Of a stretch of DNA of 64,000 nt, positions 27,201-39,156 are shown piece by piece; position 1 is the first letter of the stretch; each line of letters opens with the position of its first letter. The translations under genes were made by a program, and so were the position numbers. The stretch lies in contig QLIY01000550.1 of the NCBI GenBank assembly GCA_003260075.1, positions 44,606 to 108,605 of the forward strand. The letters are read 5' to 3'. The DNA comes from Phallusia mammillata (taxonomy: Eukaryota; Chordata; Ascidiacea; Phlebobranchia; Ascidiidae). Below the pieces are notes generated by a model that did not search any database, had not been told where the DNA came from, and worked only from the letters and a program-made list of their open reading frames with translations.

Positions 27201-30200
27201 GTCTGTGTCCAAGAATTTGCAAAAATAGAAGTTAAAGTTTCCTAAGTAACTACGCTGTCCTAAAATTCCCATTTTCAAGCCAGGGTAAATGTATTTAGAA
27301 GTAACAATACAAAATAATGTTAAAAATATAGAATAATAGAATTCTTCGGTCACGAATTTTACCGAATGCTTTTGCAACTTTAGGTCGACGGCACGTCATT
27401 GCTTGACGTCACGCATGAGATGGCAGTGAATATTCTCAAGTCGACAGACAACGTTGTCGAGATTCAAGTTGCTAGGCAACCGGCTGTCGTTTCGCTCCAG
27501 TACCTTCCACCCGACGCCTACCCGAAGGAACATTCGTTGCCTGGCAACAGCGACTTCGCGCAAAGTTTCCATGCCAACGATGACGTCACACCCGTCATTC
27601 TACCGCCACCCAACGACGAGTTTAATCACGAAAAACGTGAACCAAGTTTATTTGCACAAAACGAACTAGAAATCGGTAGGTTATGTTTTTTTATTAAATT
27701 AAAAACAGAATGAAATAATACTAAATGTTTCGCACAAGATAGTTTACAACTCATTAATAGTTTGTAGAGGTTAAACGGCTACTTTTGGTAATTTAAATAT
27801 TGAGTAAAACGTTTCTAGTGGTTAACCAAGTTAAGTAGACATGAATTGCCACAACATTTTCTCGGAGAGCATATGTTGTACTTTTGGGCATCCTAAACCA
27901 GTGCATAAAGTTTTCAAAATGATGATTTCGTGACGAACTACCAAAGTTCATTTCTCTATCACGTGATCCACTTGGGACGCAACAAGTAATTTATTAACGA
28001 ACAAGTAACGTGCTCGAATCGTAGAAAGAAAAACGCATTTACATGTTAACCTTGTTCACATGCCTCTCTATCAGCCACCGAATAGAGCTCTGTAATGCCA
28101 GTATTTCATATTTTACTTGTGTGGTGAATACTAAAGCGATAGGAGTTTGATAAGAAACTGAAAAGGTTTGATATTGAAATAATTTGCAAAGATTGTGGAA
28201 GGCTGTGTTATCATAAGGTCATTCTAACAACGTACGATATGGAGAAATGTTTTTGTAGCGGATGCAAGACAGATTTCTAAGCAAGTTGCTAAGAAAGTGT
28301 CTTTATTCTTTTGGTTTTCCAAGTGATTTCTTAAAGCTTTACTTATTGACTTGGAGTTATTCAAACAAGGAGACATATGTAATAGAAAAAGTAATATAAG
28401 GTTTTTGTTACATAACTGTGGACGAAAACCACAATTGTAGATTTTTTTCGCAGCAACTTCGAACATCGCTGCCTCGCCTTCTAGCGATTTCGACCCTGGA
28501 ATGTCATTACAGGGAGATGCGGATGTTCAGCAAATCAACGACATGCTGCAGTCGCCACACAACGTTATAAGCAGGTTGGTCTCGTTACTTATGAAGAAAT
28601 GCTGGAATGATACTTGCTTAAACTTTGTTGTTTGTTACACAGGCGAAATTAACGCTAGGTGTCGTACTCAGCCATGTGTTTCGTTTTATTTTGTTTGTGT
28701 TGTTGAAATAAATTTTGGGGCCTGTTTTGGACTGTATGAGCGAACCATAAACAAAAGATACAGATATTGGCCTGAACTAAAGGCTAGAAAGGATCTGAAA
28801 GATTAGGACAGTGGTTCCCAACCTTTGTCGACGAAGGCCTCCCTTATTAAGGGACCCTTAACAATTCAAAATATTTTCATTTTTCCCCAATAGACTACAT
28901 AGTAGATGCTAAACCATACAGAGATCATTTAAAATTATTTTTTTATCAACTTTACAGATTGTATTCCCAGAGCTTAAGTGTTTATTTACGAACCACACAT
29001 GCAAATTAAAGTAAATTTATCCCCTCAAACTTAAAAATTCCTTTCTGGTTTGCAACCACTGGATTAGATCATCATATAATCTGTATAAAATAGATGTTTA
29101 AATTCTGTTTTGGTCTGGTTTGAAGCGATTACAAAATGTCATACCACATGTAACAGGTCAAGATTTTCCTCTTTCTTTTAAGTTTTACAACAATTGAATT
29201 AATGAACTTTCTGATTTCATCACAGGGAAGAACGAGTTGTTACGCTTCAGAAAACTGGCGGAGGACTCGGTTTCAACATCGTTGGTGGCGATGGTGCAGA
29301 GGGAATTTTCATCTCTTACATACTGACCGGTGGCACGGCAGATTTAAGTGGCGAACTCCATCGCGGGGATCAAATTTTATCAGTAAGTAAATCAATGCAA
29401 CGATATCCACTGGACGTGTGTATTTGCCCTATCTTATCTTATCTCTGCACTCTATTGCTGGTTCATCCTGGGTTGTTGTATTTGATAAAGTAGGAAATGT
29501 TATATGTTGTCACCTGTATTAACTTCGTGCTACCGCCTAATGTAAACATTACATTACAAACCAAGCAGACTAATGTTGAACCCAAGCACTGTGGAAAATT
29601 GTACATTTTGGAGAATAACACCTAATTTCCGCTGGTAGACAAATAGTACACTCTCGCTCATTTTGCATGTAACCATGTGAACTAGCCAGAACGTCAACAC
29701 CAACACATACTTTTTGGGAATTCTATGTAGTGAATATTTTAGTGTTCCGGATAAGGTTGCCTGAAGTTTTTTCAATGCATTTTTTTCACAGGACATTTTT
29801 GCAACTTTAGTCTATGGGGTGTTTTGTCATTTACAGTTGTGAAACTACCAACAACATAGTTGGTTTAAGATGATGTGGTTGTCAGGGATCTGGTTAATAT
29901 TATACCAAACAGTTCATTTTCGGGAGGCAGAAAATGTGAATAAAAATATTAAGAAAACTGTAATATGTTTTTCCAACTAAGTTAACCCAAACATTGCACA
30001 TGATTTATCATTGTTCATTTGTTACTGAATGTACATAAACGAACCTATGCTCGAAATCGTATAAGGAATGTATTTAGTAATCTGGATCATAATTTGTATG
30101 GGGTAACTTGGAAACAATGGTGAAAGGCACCAGACTAAAAGTATGGTCCGAAACCTCTTTCTAATAAAATGAATGTGAAGGCGGGTTATTTCAATTACCG

Positions 30201-33200
30201 CAAAGATATAATGCAGTTTTGCTGTGTAGTAAAGGCCAAGGAAAATCGCACTTTAAAAATCACCAGACGCTTAGTTTGATTTCTAAGATTGTTGATTTTT
30301 TTCAGGTGAACGATACGGATTTAAGAAAAGCGAATCACGAAGAAGCCGCACATGCTTTGAAAAGCGCCGACAAAGTAGTCACCATCTTGGCACAGTACAA
30401 ACCAGAAGGTTAGACCATTTGGATTTTTTTGCAAGCGACAGTGGCGTGTGTTGAGTTTTGGACAGGTGTGCATCTGCTATACTATTGGGTCTAATGATTT
30501 TTTACCCACAATTTATAACCGTGAATGAAATGTGTTCGTGAAAATATTTAATTCAGAGCTAAAAAATACGTGTTTTGCTGTTAAGTTGGATAGTTTAGTG
30601 TAAAAAGAACGTTTTTCGCGCTGTTTTGTCCAAAGAAAATCCTGGTGTATTTATATACAATCTTGCGTGATTCGCTTTATTTGACCGTGAGACTGTCAGT
30701 CAACCGGCGGTGTATGAATAATAATTCTATTTCTGGAATTCGACCTCTGATTGTGGAGTGACATATGCTTGCATGAAAATTCACCTCATGGCGCGTGCGA
30801 CGCAACAGACCGGTTTTAGCACATTGTACACGTCACAAATTACCCGATGACGCCTTGAGTCTTTAACGCTTTTCTGCAAGACTGTTAAGTGACAGCTTTG
30901 CTTCGAAGAGTCGCACGTTTTCCAAAAAATACGTGGATCGGGCATTAGCAGCAACACGAATTCTGGCAACAAGTCGGTATTAGGACTTGGCAAAATGACA
31001 ATATGCGTCACTTTCTACGAAGACTGAACTTTTGCTCTGTAACTCAATCAGAATGTTTGCTAGAGTAGTTTGCTGGTTTCATCGTGTTGTTGCGTTTCAG
31101 TGTCAGCTGAAGGTTCAGGTATTTAGAAGAATAAACAAGGATAGGGTTTGCGTTTGTACATGTTATTATGCTGATGCAAGTCATGTTTCTTGGCTTTCGT
31201 TGTTCCATAGGCCGAGTAAGCATGACAAAATCATTATACTTAGAACAATGGTTTTAGGTAGATGATTAGCATACAGTTAGTTCAGTCGGAAAATTTTAAA
31301 GTGTAAGTCAGCTGTGCAACTTTAAATTTTGGAAATAAGAACCAAACGGAAATCGTATACAACATAAGTGCAATCATGACTACATGCTGAATGTTCTCTG
31401 TTGAAATTTTTTTTGCTCCAGTTACTTGAAATTGCACAAGAATGATGAGAATCCAGTCTCTTTAACGGTTTTGCCTTAACGTCCAACGGGCAAGCAGTGT
31501 TTTGTATTTTTATCGTATCATGCTATATTTATGTCTGCCGTCCTGCTGATGCGGTCATGCGCTTCCGGAGCTCAGCATTACGAGAAGTATCGTTGACTCA
31601 CTGTGAACTGCACAGTTCATTTGACCTGATGAAACTGCAACAACTTGCATTCATTGTTGTAACTGCAATGCATCAGTCAGTTCAGTTCAGGTGATGAAAC
31701 TGCAGTCGCGTCAGTAATTATCAGTTTTACTGTTATCGCCATTGGCTCCCAAAGGTGCAAGGAAAAAGCGCCAAGTACGTCTGCTGGTGCGATTAGTTGC
31801 TTGTTTGCGCAATGTGCTACGTCACCGGGATTTCGCGTGCCACCTTAAAGGTGCCGAGTGGACGCCTGTCAGCGTTGTCATAAGTTAAAGGTAGCGATGG
31901 TGCGTGGGTCATTCAGTTGGCAGTGACTACACCACGGAACAGGAAAAGTTTGTTAGGTTTTAGAAACAAATTATCACTGGGCAGTGCATGCTACCCTAGA
32001 CTCTGAGTCATTTTTAACATGTGATTTCACGTTGTATGCAAACCTGTTGCAACATACGTAGTACCTCGTTTGTTTGCAGCCACGACAGACAGTTAGACCT
32101 ATCACCAGTTATGTCAGTCAAAAAACGCTTTTATTGTTTCTTTTAGCAGTTAACGACAGCCTTGGTGGCGAACTAGGATTACTCGCAGGTTACTGTTTCA
32201 CGCGAGTATAACAAGCTATTCGGTTAAAACCGCCACTGTGGTTACACTGCAATGGATTCCACTACATTAGATGGTGATGTGAGTAAAGATCCAAACCGAT
32301 CCAAAAATCTTGATGAGACTGACGCATCGCTAATGGAAGTGCGACCTGGCACCAATCAGTTTCTTCGCAAGCTAACTTTGCGTTTGTCAAAGCGCTCGCG
32401 TCGCAAGAAACGGAAAACAGCAACGGAAGATACCCAGCAGGGCAGCAAGGAAAATGTGACAAGCAACGGTGTACAGGGCGAAGGTGAGGTCTTGATCAAA
32501 ATTAGCATGACGTTTTTTTGTGTTTGTTGTGAAATTGATAAAATTTGTCATCGTGAACAATAAAAATGCTGATTTAAAGATATGTTTGCATTCCCGAAGA
32601 GTTTTTACTGCAGTCGAAAATTGCCCTTGAACAAACGTAAACAGTATTTAATAAACTGAATTATTCATGCTGGCTTTGCCCGACTCTAGAAGTAATAACG
32701 TTTCAAATTTTCATCATCCAAGGTGATTAGATCCACACAAAAAGTCTCATACGTTTTACTTTTAAATAACTTTAAAGTCCAGTTCAAAAACAGCAATGGA
32801 ATATGGATTTTCAAACCCGAAGATCATGTGAATAATTTGTCAGGGTGACCGGGTTGTAATCAGCCTTAGCAATCTTCCTAATGTCACTGCTCAAAGCCGA
32901 GCAAATTACGCGCGTTTTTGCGACGACTCTGTAATCAACATAGGGTTATTAAAACGGTCGATGCCGGGTTGCATAATGAATCGACGGTTGTCCGTTGCAT
33001 ATTGCGCGCTGTCGCCCAAATCGATACCCTGCTCCATTTGTCCTAAATAATTAAAAGAGCCGTTGTTCGTTGTACCAACACCCGTCTGTATAGATTGGCG
33101 CGTAAAGTGAACGTTAGACGTTTGTGCTGCTTGGCGGCGTGTGAAGTCAAATACTTTTATGTGGTGCTTATGTCAATGAGACTAGAATTTGATCAATGTT

Positions 33201-36200
33201 TCCACTTGGGTAAAATTAGGGTTTACGAGAGACTGTGGCCTTTATAGTTGCGGGTAAGTTTTGTGTTTTGTTAGAGTTTGTTATATTGATACTTTGTAAG
33301 TTGTAACAGTTGGATTTTCTTTGGATTGTTTCGTGCCACAAGCGGAATTTGGGGCATTGTTTGTCATTGTTTGCTCGGAATGCTTCACGAAAATGCGGGA
33401 GTAAACTTTCATTTAGCAAACAAACTTTTTAATGATGTTAAGTACTATTAACCTGTGTGTCTTTTGATGTACGCAGTTAGCCAAAAGTTATACACATGAG
33501 GCTTGTCTGCATAGTGAGTATCCGTTGACCTTGTTGTTTGTTCGCCGCATGACTGGTTTTGCCTTGTCTAAACTCAACATCAAATCTATGCGGCTTATCG
33601 GCGCTGCGTCTGCCGAAGCGTGACAAACGAAAATCGGTGAGAGAGCCGGCGAATGAATGGACTGAGATCGGAATGTGAAGCGCTTTTACACCAAGCACTC
33701 CGTCGTTACGCTCGTGGCCGTGCGTTAAGCACACACACAGCTCGCATGCGCGCACACACAATTTATGCTGTGAAGAACTGGCATGTCAGTGTGCGTTCTG
33801 TTTCTGTGAGAAGGAACGATGGTCTCCCAAAGCGAAGAAAACTGAGATTTGGTCGCCGTGAGCGCCGTATGTGCGTCATGTTTATGCGGTTTTCGCAAGC
33901 CCGTTCAGGCATTGCGATTAAACTGCAGAGTGAAACATGATTGCCGTTATCATATGAACAGATGACAGTTAGTCAGTTACAGAGCTTTATTTAAGGATCG
34001 CGTTTCCTAACTACGTCACTTTCGGAAAGTTGCGCAGTGGGCTGTAAAATACCATTAGCTGATTTTGTTTCTTGCCTCAATGTGCCAAACTGCCAGTACC
34101 CTCGTATAGTGTTCTATTTTGTTTGTATACATACCGGTTGAAACCGGAACTAAGGCACTTGAAATGAAGATACAGCGTTTCCTAGGTATATCACTTCATT
34201 CAGTCAGACTTCAAGGGAAATAGGATGTTGTTGTGAAATATGAACTGGTTCAATTGAACATTAATTGATGACCAGTTAGACTTGACAGTTTGATTGCTTT
34301 CTGTGGTTTTGGTTAGTGCTATGATGAATTGTGATTTTGTTTTTGCATTGTAGTACGTCACTGTTTGTAGGTGCAAATAAAAATGGTTTAGTTTAACAGA
34401 TAAATAACTGTTTTGCCCAGCAAGGTGAGTGTGAATAAATCTGTTTCATTGCAAGTGGTAGTTTTAAAAATATGTTGTCAAACAATCCAGTAATATGCTC
34501 TAAAATTGCCGAAACAATGTGATATTGTAAAATCATCAAGTCAATAAATGATTAGCTGCAGACAGTGCACACTGTTTTGACCTATGAGGTCCATCAGTAC
34601 AGCTGGTGACAAGAATGCTACATTGAATATATCAATTTGGCAAAAAAATTTAAACTGTTTCATGTTTTATTAGTAAGATTTGAGGTAGTTCTGTGGGCCA
34701 TAGGTATTCTTGCGCTTTATGTTGGTAAAATAGATGTGATTTTTCTACAGAGTACAACAGGTTTGAAGAAAAAATTCAAGAGCTTCGGGAACAGATGATG
34801 AACCTTTCTGTCAGTAGTGGAGGCAGTCTGTTAACATCACAAAAGAAAACACTTTATGTCCGAGCCCTATTTGACTATGATGCATCAAGAGATTCAGGCC
34901 TTCCCAGCAAAGGTAGCATTCTATTCTATGTTCTTCTAATAATAAGTAATCTTTAACATGCTCCTTTCTATATTTTGCATCTAAGTTATATTTGTGCACT
35001 CCCCCTTAAGATTTGTGCTGTTTTTAGGCTTGCCATTTCGGTATGGTGACATTTTGCATGTGATCAATGCTTCTGATGACGAATGGTGGCAAGCAAGACG
35101 TGTGGTAAGCTTTCCCATCCACTGTACTTCCTTTTTGCAACATACTAATGCTTAATGTTGAATGTTCAGGAAGTTATAGCTGTCATTTAGAATCTGTTTG
35201 TAACAGCTTTAGTTTTTTTGTAAATGTTTGTTTTTTAAGACATGCTTCCCCCTTTCAAAATACATGTTGAATATTTATCGGATTAAGGTTGTATTTTTTG
35301 GTTATTTGTAACAATCTATTGTTTCAAAGCAATATTTAAAAACATGCTCCAAAAAACATAGCTTGGTCCTATATTGCATGTGGTTTTTGTTGAGTAGGTG
35401 GCACAGAAGATGCTATAAAAATGGTTGTGTTTTGTGACTGTGGGCTGCCAATACGCAAATAGTGTGGTGTGTTGCAGGAAGGGGGGCATGATAGTGAGGA
35501 ATATGGAGTTATCCCAGCAAAACAAAGAGTTGAACGAAGGGAAAGAGCAAGATTGAAACAAGTGAAATTTTCACAAATCAGACCTTCCTATATTGACACT
35601 AAGGTTGGCACACATGACAATTAAGTATTTGTTTTCCAATATTTACTCACAAAGTTTGTACTCTTTAATCTTAGTTTGGTGGGCAACCTGTATGTTTCAA
35701 AATTTATGATTTAAAATCTGTAATTTTTCTTAGTCAAACTAGACCTATTTAGATTATTAGGTCTGCAATTTTTTCTATTAAAACAAAAAGTAATAATGTC
35801 AGAAACATACTGCTTCATAATTACCTACATTTTGTTGCAATCTAGGAATCTTTTAGTCATGTGAAAAGGAAAAAGAGTATGATGTTCAGCCGAAAATTTC
35901 CATTTTATAAAAGCAAAGAAAATTTGGACGATTCAAGTGATCCTGAAAGTGAGTCTTCAATGAGTGAGTCGAATTTTTGTAAATTTAGCACCTAAAGCCC
36001 TATTTTTCATTTTTTATACAAACTGTTATATACCAGTCTTTTTTGAATGAGGTAATACTCACATACAGTGTGTAATCTTGACTGGTTAGTACAGTTGAAC
36101 GAATAATCTTGGTTGCCACTTGAGTTTTGTTGACTGAATATTTATTTCAGACCATGTTGCATCCAACAACCAAAGTGACAGCGAAACAAGCATCAGTAAG

Positions 36201-39156
36201 TTACATGTTTGACTTAATGGAAAAATTAATGCGTATTTTTTAGTTTTTATTTTATATACTTACACTTACGTTTTCTTTTAAGGAGAAGATGTCATCCTTT
36301 CATATGAAACAGTCGTACAGAAAGAGTGTAAGTTAATTTCAAGTTTTTTTTTTATAACTGTTAGGTTTATGTCCTTTACCCTTAAACTGCTTGAAAACCA
36401 ACACAATTACTGTAAGTTAGTGAAAATACATTTCCTTTACACTGTGTACATTGACGAAACATTATCTGTGACTTTTTGAATCACAGCCCAAACCGTCTTT
36501 GTTTATTTCGCTTTCTTGCGTCTTTGTTATTTGACTTAACGGTTGATTTGTTTCGACAGTAAAGTACACCAGACCTGTTGTGATTCTGGGACCGTTTAAA
36601 GATCGAATTAACGATGATCTCATTGCGGAGTACCCCGACAAGTTCGGCTCATGTGTACCTCGTGAGTAAATGTGTATTTAACCATGCGTTAGTGTCGACT
36701 GTTGAATACGTCTTGAAACTAGATACCCACATTTCCGGTAGCGTGTATTTGTAAAAGGTCGTGTTCCAATGCCGGGTTGCATTAAAGTCAGTAATACAAA
36801 ATCGACAATGTGCCCAGTGTTTGTTTTAAATGGTGAACACGTCTACACCTGGATACTATTTGCCAACCGCATCTGTGTTTTTTGAACATATTGGGTACAA
36901 ACTATTTTCCAAACACAAAATGAACACCAACAGCAAACACAATTTTGGCACCTGTGGTTTCTTATGCCACTCCTTTTTGCTTCGTCCCTCAAACAACCTC
37001 AACACAATCCTTGTTTACACTATCGTCTGACGACGCAATCCCCTTATAACGTCAGATACGACGCGCGAAAAGCGAGATAACGAAGTCGATGGGCGAGATT
37101 ATCACTTCGTTGCTTCGAGGGAGAAAATGGAGCAAGACATTCAGAACCATTTCTTTATCGAAGCCGGCCAGTACAACGAGAATTTGTACGGGACAAGTGT
37201 GCAGTCCGTGAAAGACGTGGCTGACAAGGTAACATGCTGTGACTGGTGATTCATATAACTTGCCTATGCGTGCAAAACCGTTTTTATTCTGTGAAAATAT
37301 TGTCCCGAACACAACTTCGTGTATACCAGCCTTTTTGACGAATTCCTCCCTTAACAATTTAAAACATTATAATTCCACCCTTATAGTACATGTACATAGT
37401 AGATGCTAAACCATACAAAATCATATCCTAGAGCTTAAGTGTCTTTTCACAAACCACATGTAAGAATTAAAGAAAATTCCTCCCCTCAAGTTTGAAAATA
37501 TCATTGTGCTAACCCAAATTGTACATTTCATATTCAAAGAAAAAAAACTACTGTTTTCGTGACATTTATAGTTGAAACATACTTCCGGTAAGCTTGGCAG
37601 TAAATACTACGACATTTTGGTAGCTTGTCTGTTCTTCGAATATCTAACTCATGACAATTCATCACTCATTTTCGAAACCTTGTTCGCAGAGAAAGCATTG
37701 CATCCTCGATGTTTCAGGCAACGCGATCAAACGACTGCAAGTGGCGGGATTGTGGCCGATTGCCATTTTCATCCGACCACAGTCAATAGAATGGCTTATG
37801 TGAGTTGTGGTTGCGTGTTTAATTGTAACAAAGGGTGTTCAAATCGATATGTGTCGATTTTCCACACTTGTAGTAAGTCAGCTTGAAGAAAGCTTTTTGC
37901 ATGCCTATAACATTGTACCTTATATTAACGAAAGCCTGAATTAACTCTCGGGTTCCATTTCAAACTTTGTGTCCCAATCTTGACTAACGTGGCCAATCAA
38001 AACAGATTGTGTAAGCTTTGCGGTTGATCAGTTTAAACGTTGTATTCCAGGGACCTTAACAAACGCCTGGTTGAGGAACAAGCGCGGAAGGTTTATGAAC
38101 GAGCTGCAAAACAGGAGCAAGAATTTGGCGAATATTTTACTGGTATATCTGTGTTCTGTGTTTTTTTTAATGATAACTGTGGTTTGTCGAACCTTAAGAT
38201 GTTTGTAGGCGCACAACTTTCGGTTGTTGTGCTTTAAAAGTTTTTTACCGTGCAATGCGCTTTGGCAAGTTATTTGATTTGATGTGTGGTGTTGTCTTTG
38301 TTCCCACTAGCTTTTGGTCCCAGCTTACCGACATGCGTTTTAATTAATTAAAGTTCATAACTAAGAAATGATTATGATGGATATATTTCAAAAAGCGTTA
38401 AAAGTTTCATCTCTCCACATTTAGTTTTTTGTTACAGGCGGTTTAACTGGGAAATCTATAACCGTAGTTGTACACAAAGTTTTGATTCAGTGGTACGCCT
38501 ATGATAGGTCTGGTGCAATGTGAAAAATTCAAACAATCGATCATTTTGCCACATTTGTGCTGCCTTGTTTTAGCGGTTTCAATTACGTGTTGCGTTGTAC
38601 TAACGTCAATGAGTTGGTTCTATTACGCTGCAATAAGCGACAATGCTTTTACGCAATCGCTTGTAATAGTAGTCATGCCAGAAGTTCAGTGCTCTGACGC
38701 AAAAAAAAAACATGCGTTTCATTAAGGGGAGATAAAAAACCTAGTTTGCGTAAGTCTTCACACATTATTATCAAGTATGATTGTGCCCTATTTTTACTGT
38801 TACCAAATCGCATATGCATATGTGTGGGGACCCATTAGAAAACAATTATGTTATAAAGTGCTAGGAAAAAGCTAGGGACCCAATGAAATGTAGGCGCCAA
38901 ATATATATCCATTATAAATATAGTAAATGGTATATGTGACACATCGTTAAATGTGATGTAGTATATATAAACTGGCAATATATAGGAAAACCACTATTCT
39001 GGTTATCAAGTATGTTGCCTCATATGTTATGTTTTTTACTCTAAAGCGGTGGTTCAAGGTGAAACGCTGGATGAGCTGTACAACAATGTGAAAGGAGTCA
39101 TCAAAGAACAATCTGGCCCCGTTGTGTGGGTTCCACCGGTCAAGGACGAATTTTAG
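18277..39156 (+). CDS. DLG: Discs-large MAGUK scaffold (DLG1-4 type), 25 exons
   Basis: Membrane-cortex scaffold of cell junctions, epithelial polarity and synapses. Exons: 18277-18295, 18451-18582, 18865-19025, 23906-24052, 24205-24246, 24364-24411, 24512-24636, 24774-24872, 24944-25047, 26727-26863, 27384-27675, 28454-28574, 29226-29382, 30306-30408, 34751-34912, 35028-35104, 35478-35603, 35846-35948, 36151-36195, 36283-36327, 36560-36661, 37056-37228, 37690-37799, 38051-38142, 39047-39156. Phases agree throughout; product 943 residues, normal for DLG1. Domains: N-terminal L27 (MPVRKQ start, [13 protein letters not shown]), PDZ1 about 176-265, PDZ2 about 290-375 and PDZ3 about 476-562, each with the GLGF ligand loop; SH3 about 590-660 ([19 protein letters not shown]); hook region; guanylate-kinase-like domain from about 750 ([10 protein letters not shown], lacking the kinase GKS/T, as in MAGUK pseudokinases). 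Small phase-1 exons of 45 bases at 36151 and 36283 look like optional hook cassettes. The C-terminus is KDEF, where vertebrates have about KEKL. Confidence 0.97.
19026..23905 (+). other. DLG: Long dlg intron 3 (4.9 kb)
   Basis: The intron separates the L27 exons from the rest. Parts of 19.9-22.9 kb look less AT-rich than neighbouring introns and have several open stretches, but none shows a family motif or a phase-matched donor that I could defend as an exon. A 20-base perfect hairpin lies at 23723-23785, just before exon 4. Since vertebrate DLG genes use alternative starts around the L27 segment, an internal promoter here is possible but not shown. Confidence 0.5.
23723..23785. repeat. Perfect 20-bp inverted repeat (hairpin) before dlg exon 4
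   Basis: Arm TTTTGGGAAATCTTTATTTC at 23723-23742 is the exact reverse complement of 23766-23785, with a 23-base loop. The second arm contains AATAAA (23768-23773) on the plus strand. It ends about 120 bases before exon 4, in the polypyrimidine/branch-point neighbourhood. It may be a tiny foldback element or an RNA hairpin in the pre-mRNA. Confidence 0.8.
25647..25988. mobile_element. hAT-type MITE in dlg intron 9
   Basis: A 342-base element starts CAGTTGTGGCCAACC and ends GGTTGGCCACCCCTG (imperfect terminal inverted repeat). It is flanked by a perfect 8-base duplication CCATAAGG (25639-25646 and 25989-25996). The interior has GCGCATGCGCC near the left end and an AT run (about 25776-25795), but no ORF. 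Confidence 0.88.
28809..29061. mobile_element. hAT-type MITE in dlg intron 12
   Basis: A 253-base element with CAGTGGTTCCCAACC at the left end and GGTTTGCAACCACTG at the right. Flanks GATTAGGA (28801-28808) and GATTAGAT (29062-29069) match at 7 of 8 positions, an aged target duplication. A second, end-less copy of the same interior lies at 37326-37507. Confidence 0.85.
32252..32483 (+). CDS. DLG: Alternative first coding exon of dlg (SH3-GUK-only form)
   Basis: Inside the 4.3-kb intron 14, an ATG at 32252 opens a 77-codon frame that ends at GGCGAAG followed by GTGAGG. The exon ends in phase 1 with codon text GAA G, the same as the end of exon 14 (30408), so it would splice in frame to exon 15 (34751, AG TAC AAC). 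The product would have a new N-terminus, lack L27 and all PDZ domains, and keep SH3, hook and GUK (roughly 458 residues). The new segment is acidic at first, then strongly basic (KRSRRKKRK, residues 47-55), like a nuclear-localisation or phosphoinositide-binding stretch. It has no acceptor I can fit to a preceding exon, which favours an internal promoter over a cassette. It is in phase and open over 232 bases, but no transcript evidence was available. Confidence 0.6.
37326..37507. mobile_element. Truncated MITE copy in dlg intron 22
   Basis: Shares ordered blocks with the element at 28809-29061: CATAGTAGATGCTAAACCAT, AGAGCTTAAGTGT, AACCACA..TG, then TCCCCTCAA. The CAGTGGTTCCCAACC ends and flanking duplications are missing, so it is an older, end-eroded member. 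Confidence 0.7.

Noticed and set aside
33477-33940. ORFs of 94-95 codons on both strands in dlg intron 14
   Set aside because: No donor in matching phase, no motif; probably chance open frames in less AT-rich DNA.
39145-39156. C-terminal KDEF of Dlg as an ER-retention signal
   Set aside because: Dlg is cytosolic and its relatives end in similar KEKL text; the likeness to KDEL is chance.
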